Positions 1-25,830 of a stretch of DNA of 64,000 bases are shown one piece after another. The stretch is taken from assembly GCF_001522545.3 (NCBI RefSeq), contig NC_031774.1:25057824-25121823 (forward strand), written 5' to 3'. The translations under genes were made by a program, and so were the position numbers. Each line of letters starts with the position of its first letter. Positions within the stretch are counted from its first letter, which is position 1. The notes under the pieces are model-generated. The model did not search any database. It saw nothing but the letters and a program-made list of their open reading frames with translations, and was not told the origin of the DNA. Source of the stretch: Parus major. Its lineage: Eukaryota; Chordata; Aves; Passeriformes; Paridae.

Positions 1-1961
1 GGAGGAGAAGCTGTGGATTTCAACATTCATTTCTATTTCTAACACATTTGCTATAAACTGTGGGATGGGCTCCTGATTCCCAGCAGTTTAGAAACAGGGA
101 GTATAACTTAGTTGAGTTTTTTCATCCTCATCCATACTTCTTTTGGAGGGGCTCACCAGAAGCTGACCTAAATCCCTGCTCTCTCACCAGGGCAGTCAAC
201 AGAGACTAGAAAAATAAGCCGAGAGAGGTCTGTCTCACCTGAGGGAGAGGGAAACCTTTTTGTTACCTATCAGAGAAGATCTTTTACATCAGTGTTGACC
301 CTGAGAGATAGGCAGAAACAGCCCAAGTGATTGGCTTGGGAATTGTGGAGAGGGTTGAAGTTATCTCTATTGAATTTGAGAAATACAGCTTCTGTTTCTG
401 AGCTCTCCCTCCTCATAAACAGCCTTGAAGGCTGGGCTGAAAATTGCAGCAAGAGGGAGTATCATAAGCCCCGGAGCCTGTAAAGCCTTCTGGGTGGTAA
501 AAGAATATGTGAGTCACTGAAGAAGATAAGATGCTGGAAAATAAGTAACAAGGATCTGATGATTTGATTCAAGTGGAGAAGTACTAGTCTCCTTTTCCCT
601 TTGTCCACAATTCTGTGTCCTTAAGCTCTACCTGTTTCTTAGACTAATATCACTTCCTTAAAATCCTGGGTGATAAGGCTCCTCAATGTATCTGTTAATC
701 AAGCCTCAGAAGCCTCTTGCTTGCCAAGGCTCTGCTAGTAAGGGTTGTTTGACTCCTTTTCCATATGCATCTATGCAGAGATCCATCCAAATTCCAGCCC
801 ATGAGCCTAACATCTCTTTTAAGATCAAGTTTATTTATGTTCTCTTGGCTTGTAAAAGGATTACTTTCATCATTCATGATAATTCTTACTTACCTTCTGG
901 TAAAGGACAGTGAGCTGCTGAGGGTGAGCAAGTGAGCAGGAAGATGAAGGAGGTGCTCAGGGGCCTGGTACCTTTTCATGTTTGCTCTTAAACAATTTGG
1001 AGATATGAGGGCTATCCTATATTTTAATAGACCCATTCAAATTCACATTTAATCTTTAGTAATTGTATTTGGAGAACAAATCTCTCAGGGAGTTGGTTTA
1101 ATTTATCATTTTTTTTGCCAGGCATATATAATATCCTTTTTATTCAGAACTGTATTGCTTATCTTCCTTGCCTGGCAGCTTGCTCAGATTGGCAGCATCT
1201 CCATTTCTTCTGTAGACATTTTGTAGTCAAAAGTGTATGTATTCTGGGAGCAAATATTATTTCAGTCTTGGAGCCTGTAGGCTGACTAACTTGTTTCTTG
1301 ACTCACAGGGGACTTTTTAAAATTCACCTTTTCTTTAGGGAAGAGACACTAAGAAGCTGCAACCAACCAACCAACATTGTGAAGTTACAGCTAATACCAA
1401 GTCCCTCAGGGTGCTTCCCTTTGTGGGAAGGGTTAGAGGAAAAATGTAAATATTTTTAGCCAGATTGCCGTAAGGCAATTATCCTTCTCTGTTGTCTTTC
1501 AAAATGTTGCCTGGCTGACATTCAGGCAGTGCAGTGGAAACTGGTCAAGATTCTGATGTCTGCCTCAAAAAGGACAGGGTGAAACCCACACATGGAATGC
1601 TCACATGAAGCAACATTTTTGTCCTGAGGCTCCAGTTTGAAGTGCCCCATATCATGAGCTCATGTAAAATAGTATAATAAATAAATAGTATAATCTGCTG
1701 CAGCACCCATTACTTTCTCTAGGCTCAAAACCAATAGTTTCTGACAACTAGATGTTTCTGCTCTGCCTTTGCTGTGAGAAAGAGCTAATTTTCCTGATGA
1801 TTGGCTGAGTACCTGTTTATACCAATGTCCTGGGATTCCTGTATACAAAGATCCACCAGATCCAGCAGCATGGCTTTCCCATTTAAAAGCAAAAGGAGAA
1901 ATTGGTCTGTTTACTACTGACAGTCTTCTGTTTCTTAACTGGTGTTTTCTCCATCATCTAG
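1..1961 (+). other. TYRO3 intron upstream of the transmembrane exon
   Basis: I found no stretch resembling a fibronectin III or Ig exon here, and no open frame with fitting splice sites. It is therefore most likely one intron interrupting TYRO3 between the last extracellular exon and the transmembrane exon. A short (CCAA)n run lies near 1363-1376. Nothing else is recognisable. Confidence 0.6.
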
Positions 1962-15075
<13,114 letters not shown>

Positions 15076-17150
15076 CCTGTACATAGCAGTGACACTCTGC
15101 TTCCCTGAGGCTGGATATGTGCAGCATGGTGCTGTGTCTCCTGGGGCTCTGATGCCAGATCTGGAATGGCTTTGAACAGCACTGTCCAGGGCTCTTGGGC
15201 AGCTTTTGTAGCTTTCACCACCTGTGTGGGCTGCAGTGGCAAATAGCTTGGAAGAACTGCAACCCCAACGACCCCTTATATCTTGTGGGGGGGAGACAGT
15301 AGGGTTACAGGTTGACCACATCCTGCTGAAAAGAGTTCAGAGCTAAGGTGGCAGTCAGAGTCTGTGCTCTGCTTCTTCTCATTGAATGCTGGAGCAGAGC
15401 TGAATACACCTTCTGTTCAGTCAGTGCTTGCTCTTGTGTAGATGTTGTCTTCAATCCTGGCTGCGTGACTTTGGGACTGGTACCTCTGAAAACACTAGTG
15501 GGTATTTATATTATCATTCAGGACAAGAGGGCAAAATTCCCCTCGTGTTCACTCAGCAGTACTGCCTAGACTCGTTGCCTACCTCAGTGGTTCTCAAACT
15601 GATCAGTGGATCTGCTCCTTCTCAGCACTGAATTTGAACATCTGGTTCATTTCATGCAGTGACATTGGCTGCTTCCTCAGTCCAGGGCTCATTTAAGAGT
15701 TTCAGACCTTTTGGTGAGCAAGGAAATTAGAAAAAAAAAATGAAAATCCAGCATTCCTCTTCTCCCCATGTACCTTTTTTAATGTCTTTCTTTTTCTTCT
15801 GTTCGATGCCAATTCAGGCCTGACTAGACTTGCAGCTGACATTAAAATGCAAAGGGAGGGAGAGCAGCTGGCTTGTGTGAGGGCAGAATCCAACTTCAAA
15901 GGAATGGAAAGGAAGCAGTGTAGAGAGGACTTAACAGCAGTATGGGGAAACAGTGCTAATTAATGCTAAGTGCTGCCCTGCAGGAGAGGAAGAAGACTGA
16001 GATACAGAATGACAGACTTGCTCAGTTTCAGCAGGAGCAGGATACAGCACTTGCTTCCAAGTTGGATTCTTTCAGTCATTCTCTTTATTAGTCCTATATC
16101 TTCTTCAAATGACCAAGAACTGCAGCTGCTATAGTGACATGTGAAATCAGTTTCAGGAGGTTGTGTGTCTTGGGGGGAGGGATCAACTGGAAGATCTCTT
16201 TCTGAAGAGAGAGGCCTCATGATGAAAAACTCGAGAACCACTGGCCTTCCTATTTAGGAGGTTTTCTGGCATGCTGTAAAAGCCACATAAAATGTGGAGT
16301 AGTATCACTGCAGCCTTCCAGACAGGGCAAAATTAAGGGTTTTGCTCTTTGGGTTTTGTTTTGTTTTCCAATCAGCATGTCTGACTCACTGTAACTGCAA
16401 GTGCTTGTGTGGTTTTTTAATAATTTAATATTTTACTGTAAATCAGCATTTGTTTTGTGCAGTGGTTCCCAGCAAGGAAGTGCAGTTACATCTTACTCTA
16501 CTTATCCTAAATATTTGCTAGATCTTAATTTCTTTTATTTTAACTGCGCTGAAAACTTGGCAGTATTACTTAGGATTCCACATCGCACTTCTTCAAACTA
16601 ATACCACAAATGTCAGCATTTACTGAGTTGGCAAAGGTGGGACCAAAAAGTCAAATAAGATTGCAGACTTGGTATCAGAACACTCCACCCTTCGATACCC
16701 AGTGTTTGCTTATTGTAAGGTCGGGGTCTAAATATAAAATTCAGGTCAAGTTTCAGCCCTTAGTGGGAACTCTTCCTAGGGAAGGGGAATTTCAGCCTGG
16801 GACCTGAGCAAGGGTCCTTTCTGTTAAGTTTCCTACTGAACAGAGATGTCCTACAGGTGTCTCCAGAAATTCAGTATGGTTTCTCAGTCACAGATACAAA
16901 TTCTGCCATCTTTCACCCCAGGTGGTACAGGGTTTTCTCTTCACTTAGCTGGAATGCTGTAAATGCAGGTGAGAAGATAACACCTAACAAAGGGTAACAA
17001 GAACCTGTGCAGTGCACTTTTGCAGTGAGGGCAGAAGGCTACACTCCCTGCAGCTGCCTAGGAAGTGCAGATGTACATATAGACTCTAACTCTGGGAAGC
17101 ATGTCTTTAGTTTTTATGCATTTTTTAATAATAAAACCTGTACTGTGTTT
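15076..17150 (+). other. TYRO3: TYRO3 3' untranslated region (3' end inferred)
   Basis: No convincing coding exon follows the TAG at 15075. The first good polyadenylation hexamer, AATAAA at 17130-17135, is followed by a GT-rich segment (cctgtactgtgtttg), so cleavage near 17150 is likely. This gives a 3'UTR of about 2.1 kb. Earlier weaker signals, such as an ATTAAA near 15841, could make shorter forms. The extent is inferred and not proven. Confidence 0.55.
17130..17135 (+). terminator. AATAAA polyadenylation signal, probable TYRO3 3' end
   Basis: Canonical AATAAA within ttttttaataataaaacc, with a GT-rich downstream element about 10-25 nt later. It lies 2.05 kb past the TYRO3 stop in the same orientation. 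Confidence 0.6.
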
Positions 17151-20100
17151 GAGTTCCAGCCTCTTAACTGTGGCAGAACGTGTGGTGATGCTCACTAACT
17201 GCATGGGGTCATAGTCAGCCCCAGCTGACAGTCATCTTTCTTCCTTCACCAAGCACAACTGAGCTACTTCTTGGGTCAGAGAATATGTTTGGCCTGTCCA
17301 GGTCGCAGTTACTCTGCCTTGCTCCAGCCTCGAGATTGTGAAGGTCAAAATCTGATGGGCAGAGGCTAGTGGTTCCACAGAGAGAGGTTCTGTGGCCAGC
17401 ACTTCGCAGGAACAGGGGAAAATCCCTTCCTGAGACATGGTGCTTCCTACCCAGGAATGCAAGACCTTTGTGTCAGTTCCTCCCTGAAAATTGTCACGTG
17501 CACCCATCCAACTACTGGCAGTGCTCTCAGTGGAAAAGATGTTTGGAGGAGGTAGGTAAAATTCAGCTCCTGACTCAAATGTTCCTAGCACAGCATAAAA
17601 GAGCCCCTGGATTTCCAACTTGCAGAGAAGAAAAGGTGTACCTCACGCTTTTATCCTTCACAAGCAAACAGCATGCTGCACGCCCTCTGCCTGCAGCTCA
17701 CACAGAGAGGAAGAGTTATGGGAAACCACAAGCACTCACCCCCCATCTGCAATGCAGGAAAAACGACTTCCGAAGCATGAAGCAGCTGAATTAGTTGATA
17801 TTTTGAGGTTCCAGTGCCCAGTGATGTCCCTTAGATCTGGTTCAAATGATGAGTTAATCCTTTTGCATAAAAGCCTGGACAGACCAGGTACAAGAGAGGA
17901 TGTGTTGTGGGTGGGAGAGGCAACACCAGAAGAAGAACTAGTGAAAAAAAGAGGGAGGAAAAGAGATTTTAAAATGGGGACAGATGGGATGAGCTGTCAA
18001 GAGAGAGTCAGAAAGCAGAAACATGAAATTTTATATATGGCATACCAGAACAGAGATGGCATTGCCTCAGCTGGGACCAAGCAGGTGTCTGAGTGGGGGC
18101 TGGCTGTGTGTTTTGGTAAAGGATGAGGTGCTCTCTCTGGTCCAGCCCAGGTGCCCTGCAGTGTTTTGCTCTCAAATCACAAAGAGTTTGTACAGAGCTG
18201 GTCTGGCCCTGCATCTGCTTGGAGACAGCACTGTGATCCTGACCCCAGGGAAGCTCCAGCCTAACAGCTCTGATTTTGGCACCAGCCTGGCACACTTTTC
18301 CTAATTAAACAAAATGTTTCTCCTACAGCCACTCCTTTTTCCACCACCTCAGCACAATAGTGCAGTCCCTCCCATCTTCCCAAGCAGCAGCCCTTTCCCA
18401 GTCTACTGGGGCAGTGGGGTGTCCAACATCTGCACGTTTATGCTGAAGCAACTTCTGTCCCATACGGGTAAGCCTGACCACACTCCTTCATCCACATCTC
18501 CCTGAGGATGAGACAGGGTCTCCTTCTTTTTAACAGAGGCTCAAGCCACTTGGGGAAGTTGCCAGCTAAGTTGTGAGGCAGCATAACCCTGCAGCACATA
18601 GCAAGAGCACAGCAGAAGCTCACAGCACTGCCTGTGTTGTATAGGAGTGGCTAGCGCAGGGGGAGACATGCCCCTGTCACCTCCAGTGCCAGGGCTGGCT
18701 GCAGTCACAGCCTCTGACTGGGCTGTGCTGGGCTGTGTTCAGGGCTGACAGCTCAGCAGATGCTTGCAGTGAGTGCGTGGATATACCTTGGAGCTACTGC
18801 ACAGCTACCCTGGAACCAGCCGCCTTCCTTCTTGACTTGTGTTTGGAGGGAAGTGTTGAAGCCTTGGCTCTGTAAAAACACTTCCTAGAAGTGAAATGCA
18901 ATTAATTTTGAGTAAAAATCTGAGTTTCGCTGACCAGTGAAGGGAACAATATTTGCACATAAATATTTTCCTGATTTACATCCTGTACGTTGCTGGCAGT
19001 ATTCATCCTTCCCTGATGCTCATCACCAACTTTTGCAAATCATCTTATCTTTTACCAGGGATTTCTGTGAGGAACCCTCATAGACAGTCCTAATTTTATA
19101 CTGATTTGTTATTTCACACCTGCTGTGCTCCCTTAAAATAGCAAGCTGTTCTACAAACACTGGATTCCTATGGATTTGGATCCAGTGGGTGATTGCAGCC
19201 TCTTGGTGAAGCTTGCCCCTAGTTAAGGTTCTTACAAGACCTTTTCCCTTGGTGGAGTCTCTGGTATCCAATACTCACTGAATTTCCATCTGCAGTGAAG
19301 GTACTGATGTGGAAGTAATAGGGTCTGCCACATGCAGACTTTTTTCAGAAAACTTGTAGGAACTTAATTATCCTTCAGACCTCAATCTTGCCATCGCATT
19401 TGGCTGAAATAAAGCAGTGGATTCAAGAGCTATTAGGGCCAACACGTGCAGCTGGTGATCAGAGAGCCTTGTTACCATGGGAAACAGAGCTAGAAATCAC
19501 TTACTTAGTCTAAGAATAGAAAAGACCGATGGACATGGGTTTTGATTGCATTTTCTGTCATATAAAAGGAATTCAGTGTCAGTATGAATCAGACCTCAGT
19601 CACTGCGTCGAGGTCTAGCAACAACAAAGATGATTGACTCTTCACTTCCTAATTACTCCATGGATCCTCCAGCTTGAGGCATGCCAAGCCAAGTCACTCC
19701 CAACTGCAGTTAGGTGAAATGGAACATCTTTTTGTTATGTTTGACAGTAGGACTGAAATTAGGGAACAGGTATCTCAGCAGTACAGAAGGTATCTAAGCA
19801 GCTTTTGTTTCCTCCAGTTTCTTTTCACTGCTTGAAATAGAACTGAAAGAAATGTGAGACCCCAGGAAACAGATGGCACTTGTTGATTTAAGTTTTGCTC
19901 AGTTCAGTATAGATTTTATAGAACTGGACTGGTTTCCAGAAGAGTCTTTATAGGAGCTGGCTCTTGCCAGCATGTGGTGTAAGGAAGTACAAATTCGTGA
20001 CAAGGAAAGAGGGCTGGCATGCATAAATGATGCAGCTGGAGTACAGGAGATTGCAGCACATGCTGGTAAATGTACAGTGCCAGTAAAGGTGACAGAAAGG

Positions 20101-23100
20101 GGGAGCTGACACAAATGGTGGGTCATTGCAGGGAAGCAGACTGTACACTGCAACATGGCAGTTACTGCAGCAAATTCAGAAGGTCTCTGCTTTCTTAGTT
20201 AATATATAGTTATTAATATAAGACAATGATCCTGGCTGCTACCCTGTCATTACCTGAGCTGCGTGGGAGATTGCTGCTGCCTCTCTACTTTGGCCAATGA
20301 GTGCCTCTGTGACAGTGACTTCTGCTTGTGTGGCACGGCGCTAGCCAGAGCAGAGAGCCCTTAGGTCACTCGCTGCTGCCTCTCGCTGTTTCTTCTTATT
20401 AAATTACTTTTAAAGAAGCTAAAAGCCCCCAAGGTTCACGTTTCTAGATGATGTAAAGCAGCTTGCCTCCCCAACATGAGGCAAGGTTCAGAGCTAATTA
20501 ATACATTTCCTGGTATTATTTGTCTACAGAATCCCTCTTCTTATGCAGAGATACACAAAGAGAAAGAGGAGCAGAAATACTGTGCAGGCATGTGGCAGGG
20601 CATATGAGGAGGGACTGAGCTTTAACAGCCTTTTGCTGACCATGAACCTTGTACCTGAGCTGCAGGGTGGAAGGGCAAAGGAAGATGGAGACTTGGGGCT
20701 TATGCAGGGGACCCAAACTGCGTTCCAGAAAGAAGCAGACACTTAGCTGTTGCCAGTACCTCTGCAAAGTAAAAAGAACTGTGTCAAATCCGAACCTCAA
20801 GGCTTAGCATCAGACACCTGGGGCAGTTTAAGACCCTCTCCCTAATATTTGCTCCCTCTCTGCTGTAATTGGGGACCCCATCAGCCAGGGCCAGCAGTGC
20901 AGGTGCTGCTGAGGGTAGTGAAGATGTAGCTGGTGATGCGCAGAAAAGGATGAAGCACAGGCACATGTTTCTACCAGCACTGCTGAGGGGGTGGAAATCT
21001 CTGGCAGAGCAAACAGCCGGTGACTTCTCACACTCCCTCCCCCCTGTCTGATTCACTCCAGCTTGTCTGCCAACACTCCCAATTACGGCAATGCCCTTCC
21101 ATTGAAGCTGATATGCTGGGCTGTACCTGAGGGAATGATCAGGCTCACTGTGTGAAATCTTTGCCATATTTTCCGCCTATTGATGAAGTCTCCCTGGGTC
21201 ACCACTGAAGCTGATCATGGCTGCTGCCCTACCGGCCAGCGGGTCTTTCTGCAGGCATCATCAGGCAAGGATCCAAATGAGAGAGGCTGAACCTATTAAT
21301 TTATGGCATAAATTAGCACGGCTCAGTATTTCTCTGTTTCCTTTCTTAATATACTCTGCAAAAAATATTGTCAGTCTGCTGAGGTCTGTCAAGCTGTAGG
21401 GTAGGGAGCTGCAGTGCTGGAACTAAAGACACAGTTGGCTCAGGGAGTTCTTTGGGGGATTTATGTTCACACACTTGACCATTGTAATCTCAGTGGAGCA
21501 AACCTCATTTCAGAGGCCTCCTGCACTGCAGGTCTGAACCACCGCTGAGAGTGGTGCAAATCTGTGAGAAAGGCACTGAGATCATCAGAGCTTGATTTCT
21601 GGCATGAAAATAGCACAACTGAGGGAAAGATATGGTATGTAACCTGGAAATGCACCCAGTCTGCCTATATACCATGCCCTGACCTCTCCTGGGTGAAGAT
21701 GATCTGCTAGGATGACGTTGGTTTTCCTCCTTGAGCCCATTCAGCTGCTGAAGCATTATGTAGCACTGCTGAGCCCTGATGCTGATCCCACAGCAGGGGC
21801 ACTGCGCTGCAGCTCACGGAAGTCCAGGGGATGATGCCGTCACAAGGCTGGCAAGAATTCAACATCGTGCTTTACAGCTTGCATGTTTATCAGAAACCTG
21901 TGAATGTAGAAAACAGGCACCTTCCTTTGTTCCAGGAAGGCTCTAAAATTTTATGAGAAAAAACTAATGGATTTATTTTCTCAGTAAACATCTCACCAAG
22001 CATGACTGACACGGAATTTGGCAAATAAAGAAAAAGCTGTTCTTAGCACAACATTAGTGCAAATGGGGATTAAATCTTAAGGAAGACAAGGCTTTCTGTG
22101 CCCTTGCCATACAGTAGTAGGATGAGGTATATCTGTGTCTCTCCCACAGTTCTTTTCCTGGATCTGTTAGCAGAGATGGAAGCAAGGCACTGCCTTGTTT
22201 TCACCAGGTGTGGTTAAAGGGCACAACATGCTTTTCCCTCAGTGTAGATGAACCCACAGTGGCTTCTGTTACCACAGTTTCTTCACACCTGAGCTTTTGC
22301 TTGCAGGGAGAATGCTGTAAACAGGAGCAGGCCTTGGTGGTGGGATCCCTCGTGCACAGAAAAGCCCAGGGCAGCCTGAAGTGAGCAATCTTGAGGAAGT
22401 TCAGGGATCAATTCAGTTTTGCATCCCTAGGGCCAGCTGCTGAGGACTGGCCAGCAAACCCGTGTTGTCTGCTCCAGAGAGAGCCAAGACAGCTCAGAGA
22501 GGGCAGAGGTGGGCTAATGTGCCAGCTGGGGACATTTTGTAGTCTCTAGCATGGGATTTGTGTCCCAGAAATGCCAGTCTTCTCTCCTACAAAAGGAATT
22601 GGAGCTGCTCTTGGGACTTGTATAACAGCAGACTTTGCCTGATTTTTAAAATCCCTCAAATTTATTGTTTATGATCCTAAGAAATATGCCCATAAAGGCA
22701 ATTGAGCACAGGCCTTTCAGAAAGCTGAAGTCATCTAATGATCTGCAGGTCTACAGGGGAAACCCTTCCCAGCAGGTTCTGTTTCCCCTGCAGCTCTCCC
22801 TGCTGCCTGCTCAGCCATGAAATCCTATTTTGCATCCCACAATGCAATTTCAATTCCTCCCTATGGCCACACTCTCCTTCCTGTCCCTGCCCTTAGTCAG
22901 ATTGAGAACAGCCATCCTGCCTGGCTTGGGGCAGCCCCAGCACCACCAGCAGTCCCTGATCCCTGCTAGCATTTACACCCACAAGGATACTGTGCGTGAC
23001 CATACGGATCCTTCCCCTTGCTGACCAATTCAGGATCTTTGCCACCATGCCACTGAGCTGTTCTAAGGGTCCTTGGCAGCAGGCACATTTCTTGAGATGG

Positions 23101-24770
23101 CCTCAGTGCTGTACTCTGCTCAGTGACCTTGCTGGGAAACAGCAAAGAGTAATCCTGCTTATGTGTCTGAATATATTTTTATCATGATTCAGCTGTCAAG
23201 AAGGAGTAGCAGATTGCTGAATGAGAGAAAAGTCTGTATTCTGGCTCCATACAGTCTAAGAATTGGGAGATTTTCCTGGCCATTCTTTACCTCTGCTCAG
23301 TTATACCTATTGACTGCTGCAAAACTACAAGACGCAACTGAAATGAGAATATTACCCCAAACTAGTAATTTTTGCTTGCAATGACATTGAGCACGCAAAA
23401 CCTGATGAGATTCCTGGATGTAGATTTGGTGAGCTGCCCTAGAAAGTAGGCTTGGGAGGGATGCAGGATCGTCTTCAAGAGCCAGCTCTCAGACCACAGT
23501 TTGTTGTTTGTTTGCACCCTAGGCTGCTTGTGCAGTTTTGTGATGTGGTTATGTTTATCAGCAGCATCTATAAAGAAACTGCATATTTGATGATTGCCTT
23601 GTCTGTGACATTTTAGCAGTTTCTCTGGAAGCATTTCAGTGAAATGCATAACACTGGCTTGAAGTGGACACCTTAGCATGTCCTTGCTCTAGATGAGGAT
23701 GCTGCATTCATAGTGAATGTCCTGACAGTCCCTCCTCACACTGCATGGGGGAGTTTTGACTGAGGCCATGCTGGGAGATGGGCTGTGAGACTGCATCTGC
23801 TGCCCAAGGGCTGCCAATCCCCAGACCTGGCGAGGAGCTGGACTGAGGAAACCATCCTGCCCAAATAGGTACAGCACAAGCAGCAGGCTGTTAATGCCAG
23901 CTGCTTTGGTCTGTGAACATGCACTGACTGCACTGCTCACTGATGCAGCCATAACATTTTAAGGCAAGTTTCCTTGCCTCAGGCCAGACTCTGAGAGCTG
24001 GTGCTCTGCTGCCAGGTGTCCGAGCTGGTGTCTGCATTGCATGCCTGCCTGAGGAGCTTTCTTTTTCCTTTGCATCAGCCTCAAAAGTAGGATGTGGGTA
24101 GCAGACAAGTGCTTAGGGCAGCAAGTTCCTTCAGATGGCAAAATTGTCCACCTTAGTCCTGCCAGGGCAGCACTGCTGGGGGCGGGAGACAGGGAAGGGG
24201 AGAGGGAGGGTGCCCTTATGCTCAAGTGAGACAGCCGATATCTTGGGCTTCCCTCACCTGCTGTTGACCACTCAGACACCCTTGGGGAGGGCAAAAATTT
24301 TGCCAATCTGTGAGAGCCTCTAGACGGCCCACAATGGTCTAAGAATGGTTTCTGACCCACCCAGAAACCTGTGGCCCCACTGCTCCCCCTCTGAGCAGTA
24401 CCCCAGCGTCTGGTGCCTGCCTCTTCCCTTTCCCCCACTCCACTCTCTCCCTTTTCCTTCCTCCCTGTTACCCACCGGGTAGGCCTCCCACTCTGGGGAA
24501 GGTGCAAGGCCTTGGCCCCAGGATGCCAGAGGCATTCTGGGCTGCAGGGGCAGAGCTCTGCCTGCTTCATGTCTCCTTCCATCAGGAGGGCGCTGGTAGA
24601 GTTTGTCTTTTAGATCTGTGATATCTTTTGGGGCTCTCTAAACTGCTTTAAATGAGGCTGTTGGAGCATGAGAACAACTGGCATCACATATCTGAGAAAT
24701 CACCAGCACTTTTAGTTTGAAAGGAAATAATTCTAAGAGCCAGGGAGAGGCTTGGGTGCTGTCGGGAAGT
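17151..24770. other. Intergenic region, proximal part
   Basis: About 7.6 kb between the TYRO3 3' end and the GC-rich patch. I see no recognisable gene, tRNA, snRNA or interspersed repeat. The longest open frame on the + strand (17620-18126) has no recognisable family and no promoter context. Regulatory elements cannot be excluded by eye. Confidence 0.6.
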
Positions 24771-25830
24771 TCAGCCAGGAGCGCTGGGTGCCTGAGCTGC
24801 TTTCTCACCGCTGCCGGCAGACGCGTGCGAGGGGTTTGCAGCTGGAGCTTCCTGCCAGGGCTCCGGGACAGCTCCGTGCTCTCGTGGATGACGAGCGGTC
24901 AGCCTTGGGGTTCCCGCGGCGTCTGTCCGCTCACGGAGGGGCGCTGGGCCGCGGGGATGGAGGCACCGGGGGGCCCTGGGGCGCAGGGCAGGGCTGTGCT
25001 CCGGCCAGCGCTCCAGGACAGGGCTGTGCCCCGGCCCCCGCCCCACTGACTGGCGGGACCCGGCTCGATGTGACCCGCTAGCGATGTGACCCGGGAGCCG
25101 CGCCGGCAGCCTCCCTCCTCGGGCTTGGAAGGGTTAACCCCTGGCGTGCGGTGCCGCCCGTCACCGGGAGGAAGGGGCAGCCCAAGGCCTGGCGACGGTG
25201 GGTTTGAGCTATTCGGGCAGGAAAGGGTTTGTTAGGCTGCGGTCCCTTCAGGACGGGAAAAGGAAGGAAAAAAGACTGGGCTCGTGGCAGTAGAAGAGCC
25301 AAAACTGCGGCATACGAAGCAGTTGGGAAATAACAGCGAGGTTCGGAGAGATCCTCCGGGGTGTTCGGGGCTGCTCCCTTCGGCGACCGATGGTCTTTGG
25401 CCAGATTCCAAAGGTAGCCTGTGCCCTTTAGGAACTTGCTTGCAGCAAGAAAGCCAAATCCCAGCGGCTCATCACTGATGCACTCCCAGGGGGTTTGTGC
25501 GTTCAATGAACACCGTGCCGGGAGCGAACTGCAGAGACGCGCCGGCGGCAGCAGCTCCCCTCCGGTGGGTGCTGCCGCAGGTCTCCCAGCTCTCCGTAGT
25601 AGGGCTGAGAGTGAGCAGCTCAAGTGCAGCCTTGCTCCCGACCTGCCTTCTTTGGGCTGGGGAAGGCAACAGCTTGGAAATTCGGAGGTCGCAACTGTCC
25701 CTGGCCCTCGTGGAGAGAAGCTGGGACGATCCATGGGGGGAAGACTTGGCCGCCTTGCAGCCTTTTGTAAAAGACACAGCAGAAGCCCAGCCTCAGAAGC
25801 ACAGGCTCCTGCCACTTACCTCTCCAGTCC
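24770..25830. promoter_or_regulatory. Orphan GC-rich, CpG-containing patch between TYRO3 and MGA
   Basis: GC content and CpG frequency rise clearly above the flanks, most densely at 24780-25200 and 25280-25600. The patch contains a 12-bp direct repeat (cgatgtgacccg at 25066-25077 and 25082-25093) and a related duplication around cagggctgtgc..ccgg (about 24986-25040). Open frames on both strands are explained by composition. It may be a weak CpG island, for example an enhancer or lncRNA promoter. No transcript is evident. Confidence 0.35.

Noticed and set aside
17620..18126. 168-codon + strand open frame just after the TYRO3 3' end
   Set aside because: No recognisable domain or splice context. 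Could be tested by conservation, but nothing in the sequence supports it as a gene.
23959..24582. 207-codon minus-strand open frame
   Set aside because: No family resemblance, no promoter or splice context; locally GC-rich.
25078..25815. 245-codon minus-strand open frame in the orphan GC-rich patch
   Set aside because: Overlaps long frames on the opposite strand, has no recognisable domain, and codon content follows base composition.
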